This document shows, piece after piece, positions 1 through 10,756 of a stretch of DNA of 64,000 nt (the stretch's first letter is position 1; each line of letters begins with the position of its first letter). Position numbers and translations under genes: made by a program. The notes below the pieces were generated by a model. The model was not told the origin of the DNA. It did no database searches and saw only the letters and a list, made by a program, of their open reading frames with translations. Source of the stretch: Ophiobolus disseminans (taxonomy: Eukaryota > Ascomycota > Dothideomycetes > Pleosporales > Phaeosphaeriaceae); assembly GCA_010093685.1 (NCBI GenBank), contig MU006240.1, forward strand, positions 574,943 to 638,942, written 5' to 3'.

Positions 1-115
1 ATAGTTGGAAGGACACTAGCCTTCTCTTTCACCACATGCAGAAGCACGACGCGACGTCGTCACGAGTCTCGATAGCAGAGACGCCTTATGCATTCGTGAA
101 TGCCACTCATGCCGC

Positions 116-874
116 CTATTCCTCATCTAGCCCTTTTATTTCTTGCTCCTCTACCAACCGTCGCTCAAGACTGCACCTCAACACCCGCTTTTCCTTCCCC
201 AGCCCCATATCCTTCAGCGCATCATCGTCCTTGTCCCAATACACGGCCCAGCCGTAACCGCCGCTCTCCTCTTCCACAGCGACCAAACACTCCTCGTCGT
301 TCAGCGTCAGCCCTTGTTCGTCTTCCGTCCAGTCCCACGACCCGACCACGTGCTTCTTCGCCTCGGCGCGGGGGCCGTACTTGACTTCGCGCGTTGTGCG
401 GTCGGCGTAGAGCCAATTGAGTTTGGGCTTGGATTTAGACGAAGCTTTTTGGGCCGGGACGGTGCTGACGAGGCCAAGGATGGGTGTGTAGGGTATTGGG
501 CGGTGGGGCAGGTCGGCGGGAGGGAAGGGGAGATAGAAGCCTGTGAGTGGATGCGGTGCGTCTTGGTCGTCAGGGCCCTTTGCTGGGAGTTTAGTCTTGG
601 GGTCTTTGGGCCATAGGCGGACCTAAAATGTGTGGGTTAGCATGCTTGTCATGGCATAGTTGATTAATTCATGGCGCACCTTTCCGTCTTTTAGGACCAC
701 GATGGTGTCGTGCACTTCATCTTTCTTTCGCGATTTCGCGTCGCAGAAGACGTCTAGGTAGAATTCTTCGAGGCGCTCTTCTGCTTCGGCTTCTTCATCG
801 AGGAGGCGTTGGCGGTGCACGGCTTCGCTTCCGCCGACGGCTGCGCCCATGCCAACCCAGGTGATGAAGTCCAT
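116..874 (-). CDS. conserved fungal protein of unknown function, 233 aa
   Basis: Two exons, 874-680 and 622-116, join in frame across a 57-base intron (donor GTGCGC, acceptor TTTTAG) and give about 233 residues. The start is the ATG at 874, the first ATG of the open frame. The protein has a hydrophobic N-terminal stretch (FITWVGMGAAVGG), then an acidic helical region, the core KDEVHDTIVVLKDGKVRLWP, and a Trp-rich C-terminal part (GSWDWTEDEQG, GWAVYWDKDDD). I recognise the general look of a conserved Pezizomycotina protein but know no function. The N-terminal hydrophobic segment could be a weak signal anchor. It lies tail-to-tail with nothing in this window. The coding call is supported by the clean splice junction and steady codon use; function is unknown. 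Confidence 0.72.
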
Positions 875-1131
875 CCTCAAGTTTTATCGCGTGGATCTAA
901 TTGGTCAGTTACACAGTGGCCACGATAGAAGGACATCGTGGCAGATGCGTGAAGCAAGGTTATTGACATTGGTATTATGCTAGCATGCCAGGATGCAAGC
1001 ACGAGGCGCGATGCTGTCATCGGTCGCGCGGGTGTGGAGGCCTCGGCTACTTTGCAGGGGTCATCGTCTCAACCTTCTTCCAACGGCCAGCTTGCACTCG
1101 ACCTGTCCCACGTTCGCATTGCCGATTCCTT

Positions 1132-1480
1132 CTACTCGGGGCGTTTAGGTTCTTCTGTTAAGAACCGAGGCTCGATAGTAGCAATCATCCCACATCTCCT
1201 CTGGACCGGAGACCCCTCGTATTCTTCGAAGGCGGCAATGTAGCAAGGGAGGCATCAGTTCAGCTCGCATACAGGCAAGGAGATGCTTACCGTTTGCCCT
1301 CTTCTTCGTCCCACACAAGATTGTGCATATTCGAAAATTCCGATACCATTCATCCGCCACCAAGACTTGATATCAGGAGCATATATCCCATCAAGTCGCG
1401 GCTCAATACTAGGACGCTGGAAATTCCTAAAACGTTTCAACACTGAGCAGGGCGTACGTCAACTTTGGTGCTTAATTTTA
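1132..1480 (-). pseudogene. remnant of a fungal kinase-like gene, C-terminal part
   Basis: On the minus strand the peptide MVSEFSNMHNLVWDEEEGKR is followed by a donor GTAAGC at 1290, then by YIAAFEEYEG...PRFLTEEPKRPE and a stop at 1132. This matches the end of a fungal protein-kinase-like family, in which an N(I/L)LWDEE strand is followed after an intron by a [I/V]x-D/G-F-E/Q-D motif. The expected acceptor (about 1244-1245) reads TG instead of AG, so normal splicing looks broken. No convincing N-terminal exons were found upstream. It sits 0.4 kb downstream of a second, better preserved relative on the same strand, so the two probably arose by tandem duplication. Probably a dead fragment. Confidence 0.5.
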
Positions 1481-1890
1481 CCAGCTTTTTGACGTGAAAT
1501 TGCAGAGTGGTTTATTACAATTGTATTTAAACAACCAACATTTCATGTACGTGTCCGAGTAACAGAATGTGTCCAGCTCACACCTCACCATACCAGTCAC
1601 AAAACAATAGTCTTCCAACATCTTCAAAGTCGACGATGTACCCGTGTGTGGATTGGTATGATACGCCACGGGCTGCGGAAGAATGTAAATACCGCGCGTG
1701 AGTCTTCGTCACTTAAGACTACATATTTTGCGGTCCTTCAAATTGATTTTGTTTTTCTACAGCTCCCTGTCTAGCTGTCAATACCGTTCTCACATCATGA
1801 AAGCGGACCTAGATTAAAGTGACCTTTAAAGCCTCTCGAACCTCGTCCCTCTCCTCCAGTATGTTAGCTCAGAAGCCGCACCTTTGACCT
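1481..1890. other. gap between the two kinase-like relics
   Basis: A minus-strand open stretch of about 60 codons is present, but it has no ATG-led structure and no motif I can place. It may include eroded N-terminal exons of the downstream relic. No other signal seen. Confidence 0.4.
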
Positions 1891-2830
1891 TTACCTTATC
1901 ACAATAGTGTAGCTGATGACACATGACCCAAGATCAGAGTCAGAACCAGAATCAGATCTCGCATAAAGTTCCTCGTCGAGACTCCAGTACTTATACTGGG
2001 CATTGGTAAATTCCACCTGCTGCTCCTTTCCGGCATCGGGCTGCGTGCAATCTTGGAAGCCCACGATGCACCATGACTGTGTGATTAGCCTCCTGTCAAA
2101 GTATTTAAGAGCATTTCTGCTTACCAGGTCTCTTGTTCTTCGTCCCACAGAATGTTTTGAAGCTGTTCGTTGTTGGGAAATATTCCACAGTTCCGGACAT
2201 CTCTGGTGATGGGGTCAGTCCAATATTTATAAAGTGAATTGGCGGTCTACTCACAGCAAAGCCTGTTTGAAGGCTTTGCGAATATGCTCGCGCTGCTCTG
2301 GAGACAGAGATTGCAAGTACTTGTAGCTGAGAGAGGTCCCTCGGAGTTTGGTCATGAGTGTGAATACCATGAAACTGCCTTCGACTTCTAGCGCATCAAG
2401 GCCACTCTTCAAGGCCTTTTCTTCGAAACAAAGAAGCCATGGTGCACTCGCACATTGATGCTCAGCGAATTGGTTCAGAGCGTAGATCTCGTTGAAGGTG
2501 TAAACGCTGGGCTCAGCAGCAGCATGCTTGCAATTGTGTAGAGCCTCCTTCAAGCGCTGAAGAACCTACCCACCTAGGGTCGTAGATGGGGCGAACTGAA
2601 TAACACATCTGGACATTGAACGTCGAATATTATCCCATTCAATTTCGAGGTCATGTACACGTAGCTGTAGAAAATACCTAACACGAGCTCTTAGCATATG
2701 CCGTGGTAACTTACGATGAGATTGAGCGTTCTGCATTTGCGGTTGTCAACATGGTAGCAGAAAGCTGTCCAGATATTTCCGATGACAAGACTTACAGTTT
2801 AGACGCTAGTCAAAGGCATTGTGCCTGCAT
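1891..2830 (-). pseudogene. kinase-like (pseudokinase-type) gene with two in-frame stops
   Basis: Reading from ATG 2830, successive exons give MQAQCL, a TGA (2812-2810), LASKL, then TLNLI, then LRVHDLEIEWDNIRR...STTLGG, a TAG (2568-2566), VLQRLKEALHNCKH...YALNQFAEHQ...LSPEQREHIRKAFKQAL, DVRNCGIFPNNEQLQNILWDE, and RLITQSWCIVGFQDC...LGSC, ending at 1891. Splice sites of four introns are good (for example GTGAGT near 2255). The family is a fungal group with a protein-kinase/phosphotransferase-like fold. The usual catalytic HxDxxxxN is here P-N-N-E-Q-L-Q-N and the DFE/DFG-like position is GFQD, so even an intact version would lack the catalytic Asp and the metal-binding Asp. The two stops could each come from TGG by one G-to-A change. 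Likely pseudogene; see the findings for an editing alternative. Confidence 0.55.
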
Positions 2831-3161
2831 TTGAAACAATCGAAAAGTTGTTGAGCCTATCGGCATCTGCAGTCTGAACAGTGCGTGGATATGAGAGTAG
2901 CGCGCCTACTTCGTTGTGCCGTCGTGCTTCCTTCGCTTGTGAATAACTCCTACTTTGGCGGTAAAATTCTTTGATAGAGCAATTCTTGCTTCCGGAATAC
3001 AGCGAAGAAGCCGCGAAGAGCCTTGTTCAAACCTTCGCATGATTCCCCGTCTTCTCTCTCCCTCATCATCTTAGGCATGCATCGCTATCGCCAATATACA
3101 TCGCTTTTTTACTCCCCCATCGTTATCCTTGATTTGCTTCTATCGTTATAGGAAAATCACA
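2831..3161. promoter_or_regulatory. divergent upstream region of the kinase-like relic and the 814-aa gene
   Basis: About 330 bases between divergent starts. A pyrimidine-rich run (CTTCTCTCTCCCTCATCATC, 3053-3072) lies about 90 bases before ATG 3162, typical of fungal promoters. No TATA box or operator is clear. Confidence 0.35.
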
Positions 3162-5719
3162 ATGTCGCAAAACCAATGTCCAAATCCCGAATTGGAACAC
3201 CAATGGCCGCATCGCGAGGACAAGCTCAAGCGGCTTACTAGCGATCAACGCAAACTCTGTGAAACATACGCGCGGGTGCTAGAAATTGGCCGACGGTCGG
3301 CGTTGAAGGAACTGGTGACGGCCAGATAGTAAGTATATTTTCACTGTATGTGACGCGAGGCCTGACATTTTATACCAATGCTAAGGGACGTGAATGCCGC
3401 ACTTGATGCCCGCGACGCGCGATGTGGAGACGAAACCGATGGCGAGCCGCAGGACGAGGACATCGAGACTAAAAGGGAAGCTGTTGTGGCCTTGCAGAAT
3501 GCCGCTCTTGACTCTACAGATAGATCGTCTGCGGTGCTTGACACAAGATCCCGTGTGTCGTGGGGTGGGTATTCGTCGTTGAGCCAGTATAACAAGTCGA
3601 CTGAGCAACTGGTAAGGAAGACAACAATTCGCTTTGCGGAGGGGGTGGATAAACCCAACCAAAACACCGTACCACCTCGCTCTCGCTCGCCTTATCCGCG
3701 ACACTTTCCGCCGGCCGCATCTCAAGGAGGGCCTCTGGAGACTGAGGACGATGAAGTCGATGAATACCCTCTTTCACCCGAGACAGGTGGTTTTGGCCTA
3801 TCGAAAAGAGCCACTGCAGACCGAGCAACGTCTTCGTATGGTGGTCTATATACACCCGAGCCGAAGTCTATACTCAAGCATACGGCTCATTCTCACTGCC
3901 TTGCTGCTCCCAAATCATGGATAAGTTGTGAGCCTACCAAAACAGCGCAATATGCGCATGAAAACTACGCACCCACACTCTCGTCTAATGGAGTAGCGCC
4001 TGACCCTTTGTTGTGGTTACCTGAGGATGAAACCACGGTTGAAGCACCACCCCCTCAAGAGACTAACCTTGAGGAAACCAAAGAGTCGACAAGCGCCGCA
4101 AATTCTACTTCTGCTTGCCTTCCGCCTGAAACTGCTACAATCGACTTTGAATATATGACGAAAAAATCACAAGGCGATAGTGAAAGCCCAGTTGAGGGCC
4201 AGGGTAGGCCGAAACAGTGCACACTTCCGCCCAGTGTTGTTAACCATCCTTCGGTGACCCCACCACCAAACGTTTCTACCTCAATTCGAGGTAAGGGATA
4301 CCAGCCAAAGACTGCAATCGATCCATCGCTTCTCAACCTAGCCCCCGGATGTGTTAGACCTTCATCGATAATATCAGGTGCCGAGCTCATTCCTGCGCAG
4401 CTGACCACGGAGAACGCACCAGCAAACTTCTCGCCAGCTCCTCCATTAGGCGCTTCACCGGATTCTTCAGCCATGAGCGATACTGGGAACAAACGCGCTG
4501 TTGAAGACATGGACACCACAATGTCAGTCACAGCAGCGCATACCGGACCAAGCTCTTTTTCTACACCGGGAACTTTACACACCACAGTCACACCATCAGA
4601 GCGAGGTAACGAGGAACCAACTAGCTCCGCCTCTACACCTGTGAACTCAGCTTCAGTAGGTCCCTCGCAACAAACATGGACTAAGCTCAAGCCTCTGAAT
4701 GCACGCGATGCGATCCTCCGCCCCCTGGCCATCGACACGCTTCCTGCACCCAAAGCGAACGAGGCGCTTTTTCTTCTAGAAAGCGCAGATCGCTTGTGGT
4801 ACATGGGCTTCGTCGAGCCTTGGAAAGAATTCAACGCCGATGCCACCAAGTTCTGGAATAGCAAAGAGGTGGTCAGTGCCTTTCACGAGATCGGAGGGAA
4901 GCCCAGGCCCCCGCCTCGCGCGACCGATAACGATGTTGCAAGCGACAGTCACCCGTTTGAGTTATTGACGTCGTGGTTCCAACGCGACGTTGTGGAGTTC
5001 GTGATCGACATCTCCAATGGGCTCATGTTGAACAGCACGGCAAAGGAAGGTAGCGTTCAGGGCGTGTTCCTCGGTGAACCCTCGGAAGAGGACCTCGGTA
5101 ACAACGAGTGTAAGTGGGACCCGACTTTCGTCGTCAAAGCTGCCCTGCAATCTGTCGACCTGGAGACGAGAGCATTGGGACAGGTGGAGTATCTTGGCGG
5201 GAAGGCAGGTGCGCTCACGTCGGCAATTGACGAGTGTCCGAGGAATACTTGGGGTAGCTTGAGATGCGTTCTCGGTAAGTGACTGGACAAGTTCAGGAAC
5301 TCGAGTGGTATACTGACCCAAGCACGACAGGTGACATCGCACGCTTCATGCTCATGTCTTCAACACGCTACGCTTTCCTCCTCTCCTCCGACGAGATCAT
5401 CTTTCTCAAGACCGAAATCATGTCGAAATGCGAATACCCAAGGGGGAGGGATCCCGTTGATCTCTTCGTCGAGCCGTGGCTGTTTTACTCCGCGCCCATC
5501 AAGTTCACGGACATCCTGGACGAGGACAAAGGCACAATACCGGTCAAACTAGCGCTGTTGTATTTGCTGCAATTAAGCAAGCAAGGAGGCTGGCAAATGC
5601 ATGAGGAAATTGGAGATTCACTGAAATACTTCGAGACAAGGAAGGCAGGCGAGAGATACATACCGAAGCTTGACTTCATTGGACCGGATGGGAAGTTGAA
5701 ACTGTTGGGAAAATATTGA
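3162..5719 (+). CDS. large fungal protein of unknown function, about 814 codons, stop at first splice junction
   Basis: Three exons: 3162-3328, 3386-5274 and 5331-5719. Exon 1 encodes MSQNQCPNPELEHQWPHRED and a helical segment. Exon 2 carries a long low-complexity Ser/Thr/Pro-rich region (residues about 100-430), then a compact domain starting near LLESADRLWYMGFVEPWKEF. Exon 3 continues this domain (DIARFMLMSSTRYAFLLSSD; FVEPWLFYSAPIKFTDILDE) to the end. The layout, with a disordered N-half and a folded C-half with aromatic strands, resembles lineage-specific fungal proteins of unknown role. Intron 2 is clean (G|GT). Intron 1 has excellent signals (GTAAGT, CTGAC, CTAAG), but joining it makes TA|G GAC, an in-frame TAG. 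No later ATG occurs in exon 2 until well inside. Either the first exon is not used this way, the gene is a recent pseudogene, or the stop is bypassed. Confidence 0.62.
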
Positions 5720-8126
5720 CGTGTCTGGAGAGATGCTTGCATGTTTGATCTCGCAAGTAGATAGAGGGACGAATGAAAGTACTGCTCAACAACTCTTCAA
5801 GGATACGCATCCTCACCATATTCCAGCTTCACAATTCTTTGTACACCACACATCAGTGCAGAACTGTACTGGTTATCGCACAGTCCCAGACGTGGCTCCA
5901 AGGACTCGAAGTATTTGCGTGCTTTGTGAAGTGTTGCTCATGCGTGCAGGCCTTGTTCTCCCTGAATGTTATTCTCCAGTCCGCTTGGTACTTCTTGCTC
6001 AGTCCTCATAGCCGAGGTAAGTTGACATATGTGGCCACTACCATTGAGACCGCACCTCGGCCACAACCCATTCCCAGAGCCTTGCTTCGGTAGTGGGCAT
6101 CTCTTGCGTAGTATTGATTGCTGCTTAGGAGTGCAGACAAGCATCGGCCTACAGTAAACTCACAGTCCGTCGCACGCCATGGCTTTCGTCCTGTATGCAA
6201 GCCACCAACCTCCAATTCTCTAGCTGCCGGGGGGCTTTTGGCGATGCCTCGGAACCAACTCCGACCTCACCATCATCATCATTGGCGGTGTTCGACAAAA
6301 CAAGCGGCTTCTTTGCATCACCGCAGACTGGAATGGCAGTATTTTGGTGTTGAGTCGAGTGATGCAGGTTGAACGGAAGGATTCGGACTTGGAAGCGTAC
6401 TAGCATTGCGCTGCCAGATGCCTCGGTACGTTTGTGAGGTATCATTGGTGAGCGCACCTACAAACGATGTATGCGCGGGAAGTATGTTTGATCTCTATGA
6501 TGATGGCGTTCAGATTCTCTGAGGCTGGTTTTGGGGAGCCTCGGTCACTTCTCAACTTCCACCCAGCTGATTGGTGAGCTCAAAGATTTCAGGCGTCGAA
6601 TGGGCGGCGCAGACAGACAGATCAGGGTACCAAGCACCGGGATACGAAAAGGGAGATCACCATATCCGGTGTGCTGGGTAGAGTGGTTGGAATGATCGTG
6701 GTAGGGGTGCATATGCTCGTGGTGATTTGCGATCGATTTCCTATGCTGGCTTCCCATGTTGGTCTCTCACGACGCCTGGAGTATGGGCGTTATGATAAGC
6801 GAGGACGGCAAGCAGTGAGCAACACAATTAGGTTTCGACACCCTTCCTTGATACAGGCAGGCTTCCTATTGATTGCTGATGTGATTCATGGGTGTGAAGG
6901 CCGGCTGACATACGCCCAAGTGGCGGTCCACTGAAATCAGTCGCTTTGAGTGAGCGCATCGTCGGCTACTAGGATGGTGAGGATGTGTTGAGCATGACGT
7001 GCAGGATCACGTGAGAGGAAGCCACACGGCTATCCATGGTTGTTTGCGTTCCGCTACGCGATGTCAAGAGTTGCTTCAGTCCGCGGACTGGCGCGGTCAC
7101 AAGCGTCCCCAGCGTGGAGTCAAATTAGAGAGGAAAGAGTTAGAGCAGCCCTTCTAAAACAACGTCGAGCCGCTAATAACGCAGTTCGGGTTAGACGTTG
7201 CCCGAGCAAACGTGTTGTTGCAAAACTGATGACCACGATCCTCCCGAGGTCGTGTCCATAATATTGCGGCGATCCTGAAAAAGAGCATCTTTAATCGGAA
7301 GGAACACTGACTGTCTTATCGAAGAGTTTGCTTGGAATCCAAGCATTTGCTTCCCTGTCCAGGAGGCGATGCGAGTCTCGGCAGAAACAACCCTGGAAGA
7401 CACGGCAAATAACATCTGTCCAGTGCGTCTTCCGGATGCATGCGGCTTGAAGTGCTGCAGTGATGGATCCCTACCCACCGCTTATTGCAACGGAGGATTA
7501 TCCCAGTCTGGACGATCCAGCGGCAAGGTGTGGAGCATCGTCGCTGAGGATGCCGTCTACCCCGCGTGTGGGCGTGGACATCGTGACGTGCAGATCGTCG
7601 ACAATAAGCAAGCCGCACGACGCTGCTATCGCAAACAACATTGACTTCAGTCGCCGAATCTCCCGTTTGCGCCTCCACCACGTTACAGCGGCCGTGGTGA
7701 CGGATGGCAAGCGTCAAACATAGCGTGCGAGCAAAGGAGCTTGCGCCGCTGGTGCGTGCCTCGATTGGCTTCAAGTGGGTCCGGCTGAAGAGGCGTTCGC
7801 TCACACGCGGGGTCTCCACGTTGCCAAGTCCCGCCCCCAGCTTTTTGCTGGCCTTCCTGTTTCCGGTAGCCCTCCGTGAAATTTCGTCCCATGTTCAGGC
7901 CGTGATGAGTGGGTGCAGAAGATTGCCAGCTCGATCAAGTTGCCCGGGCCTCGGTACTTTCCAATTGTTCTGCCCTGGGGAAGCCTGTCGTGCTTGGCGA
8001 TGTGTAATGACGAGCGGCAGGGGCAGGTGGACATATAACGCGTGCCCCATGCAGATTTGTTGACGCAGGCCTCAGCTCTTGACTCTGTCTCTTATCAGCT
8101 TGCTGCAAGCTCTTTCTCCATCCACC
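5720..8126. other. 2.4-kb stretch without a recognisable gene
   Basis: All six frames hold only short, overlapping open stretches with no domain, no consistent ATG and no splice-linked continuation. Base composition is mixed, with no long AT-rich run. The last 100 bases are the likely promoter of the MFS gene and contain CTTATCA (8091-8097), the complement of a GATA-factor site TGATAAG, 30 bases before the start. I see no repeat or RNA gene. Confidence 0.45.
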
Positions 8127-9959
8127 ATGGCCCACCACGACGTCGAGAAAAGACCGGCAAGCCTCAAGGAGGACATCCACCAGGACGGATCCAGTCAGGA
8201 TGACTACGAATGCGAGTTCACCCCGGCTGAGCAGCGGAAGATCATCCATCGGATTGATCGCCGCCTTGTTGTGACCGTCGGTGTTCTGTACTGCATCAGT
8301 TTGATGGATCGTACGAATCTGAGTGCTGCGTCTATTGCAGGGTGCGTGACGAGAGCCCAACGCTCCTGCGTAGCCTACTAACAAGCATCAGCATGAATAA
8401 GGAGTTGGGTCTCAATGCCCTCATGGGTACGGTCTCGAAATACAGGGTACGAAGGCGCCGTCCCCCTCTTCTAAACTCTTTACTTACGTTTCTTAGTATA
8501 TATATCATTTACAAGCTTTCTAGCTGAGTACCTAACCGTTAAAGTGTGGTCACCCTTGTTTTTTTCACAACTTACATCGTGTTCCAACCTCCTGCGACAA
8601 TCATCGTCCGCTATCTCGGTCCTCGCACTTTTCTCTCTTTTATCGTGGTAGCTTGGGGCGCCGTCATGATTGGCATGGGCTTCTCCGACTCCTTTGGCAC
8701 CCTCGCAGCGTTGCGCGTGGTTTTGGGCATACTCGAAGCAGGGTTTTTCCCGAGCTGCGTCTACCTGCTCTCCACGTGGTACACCCGCTTTGACATTGGC
8801 AAACGGTATTCTGTTTTTTATATCTTGGGAAGTTTGGCATCCGCATGCGCTGGCATTCTGGCGTACGGGCTCATGCAGCTCAACGGACGTGAAGGTCTGA
8901 CTGGGTACGTATCCCCTCGTAGCTTTGACGCGACGATCTGTTAACTCATATCCCAAATAGCTGGCGCTGGATCTTCATCATTGAAGGAGCCTTGACCTGC
9001 TTCTTGGGCATCGTTGGCTACTGGGCTCTCGTGGACTTCCCTGATAAGGCTCATACTTCCTGGCACTTCCTCAACGAGCGGGAGGCCAAGTTCATCATCG
9101 AACGCGTGAACAAAGATCGAGGCGATGCCAGACCAGAGCCATTCAATCTGAAGAAGTTCCTTCGGGGTGGTGCCGACATCAAGATCTGGGGCTTTGCCAT
9201 GGTAAGCACACATCTTTCGAGTTTCGGTACGTTGACTAATAAGTTCAGATCTTCTTCAACACGACTACCGTCACTTACGCCCTCGCCTACTTCTTGCCGA
9301 TCATTCTGACAGAGAACATGGGCTTCTCAATCGGCGCATCGCAGTGTCTTGTCGCTCCACCGTACGCCTTCGCAGCTATAATTATGTACGCCACAGGTTG
9401 GGCGGGTGACAAGTACCACCTTCGAGGGCCTGTCATCGTTTTCAACATGATCTTGTGCATCATCGGAACATCGATCATGGGCTTCCACTCCAGCCCCGGT
9501 GTTCGATACTTCGGTGTCTTTTTGACGACAGCAGGAGCGAACAGCAACGTTCCCGCAACCATGTCCTACCAGGCAAACAACATCCGTGGACAGTGGAAGC
9601 GTGCTTTCTGCTCCGCGACACTTGTCGGTATGGGCGGCGTCGGCGGTATCGCCGGAGGACTCGTCTTCAGGTATGTCAACGTCGAACGGCTGCCACAAAT
9701 CAAGATTGCTAACCGTGCGTAGATTCCAGGACAAGCCAGGATATAGGCCAGGTCTATACGCATGTATTGCATGCTGTTTGCTCACGCTGATCATCGTCGG
9801 ACTGATCACTCTGGGCTCATGGAGGTCGAATAAGAAGGCGGATCGTGGAGAGATTGAACTGGAGTACTTTGATGTAAGTTGCCTGACAATCATGGTGGAC
9901 CGCAGATACTAATGATTGAATAGGAGGCCGACCAGAAGGGCTTCAGATATACTTACTAG
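8127..9959 (+). CDS. MFS transporter, allantoate/nicotinic acid permease family (Dal5/Tna1-like)
   Basis: Exons 8127-8341, 8392-~8446, ~8544-8904, 8961-9201, 9249-9670, 9723-9873 and 9924-9959. The protein is the anion:cation symporter branch of the major facilitator superfamily: a hydrophilic N-terminus (MAHHDVEKRP), TM1 with VGVLYCISLMDRTNLSAASI, then RYLGPRTFLSFIVVAWG, LRVVLGILEAGFFPSCVYLL, WRWIFIIEGALT, and in the second half WGFAMIFFNTTTVTYALAYF and GWAGDKYHLRGP. Twelve membrane helices are expected. Members carry allantoate, nicotinate, pantothenate or related carboxylates across the plasma membrane; the substrate here cannot be told. At the second intron the frame needs AG|T, but the sequence has AGGGTACG, one G too many for a clean GT donor, so a one-base insertion or sequence error is possible at 8445-8447. 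A GATA-type site upstream would suit nitrogen regulation (inference). Confidence 0.9.
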
Positions 9960-10756
9960 GTTTCGTTTTACCTGGAGAGGAGGATGGGAGTTATAGGTTT
10001 CCAGTGTGCCTCGGCTGTTTTTGAACACGGGTGCGATCTGCAACGCCGTCTGACTGCATATGTACATGCTTACTCGCCAGGATTCCCAATATAGCCATGA
10101 TAATGCACTTATGAACTTACGTTGTGTGCGTCTGGTTTCCTCTGTGATGCTTTGGAAGAGAGTTATGTCCATTGCACAGTGCCACTTGCTTGATTACGAG
10201 CAGAAGGGTGGTCCTCATGATCCCTACGAGCACCATACACTGAAGGGTAGTAATTATGTCTCGTTTGACTCGTCGCGATGTCGTGCTAGACCGATCACTA
10301 ATCGTACCTAGGTAGCTTTCAAGTACGATGACAGCCCTGGAGCTGCCCCTCACACCTCACCGTTTGTGCAGCCCACTGGCTCCAAATCCTCGTAACAAGA
10401 GGGAAATGCCCAGTGCGTGATTGGTCGCAATACATTTTGGATGGGCGACAACAGACTCGAAGGACCTGTACATACCGGAATTAGTAATCATCACAGTGAC
10501 CTACACTTTGAACTTGAAGTCTACGGATCAGCTGCCCGAAATACCACCTGAGCAACATATCGCATTTGAGCCTCGTACTTCTACAGTTGACATTCGAAAG
10601 CTTCAAGGGATATCCTATTTTGTATTCACATACTTTTGTGCATAGCCTGAACCACATTCACATCAGATCATCCACATGACCATTTTACATCTCACGCACC
10701 TGGCCACCCACATCTGACATTGACATGCTTGTTAGCACGTACCCTCCTACACTCCC
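9960..10756. other. convergent intergenic region
   Basis: This lies between the 3' ends of the MFS gene and the 1035-aa gene. Only short open stretches without motifs are present. It should hold both 3' untranslated regions. Confidence 0.45.

Noticed and set aside
4055..4864. 269-codon minus-strand frame within the 814-codon gene
   Set aside because: Antisense shadow; plus-strand frame continues across introns with sensible sequence.
7316..7819. 167-codon minus-strand frame in the gene-poor region
   Set aside because: Arg/His/Cys-rich, no domain, overlapping frames of equal length on the other strand.
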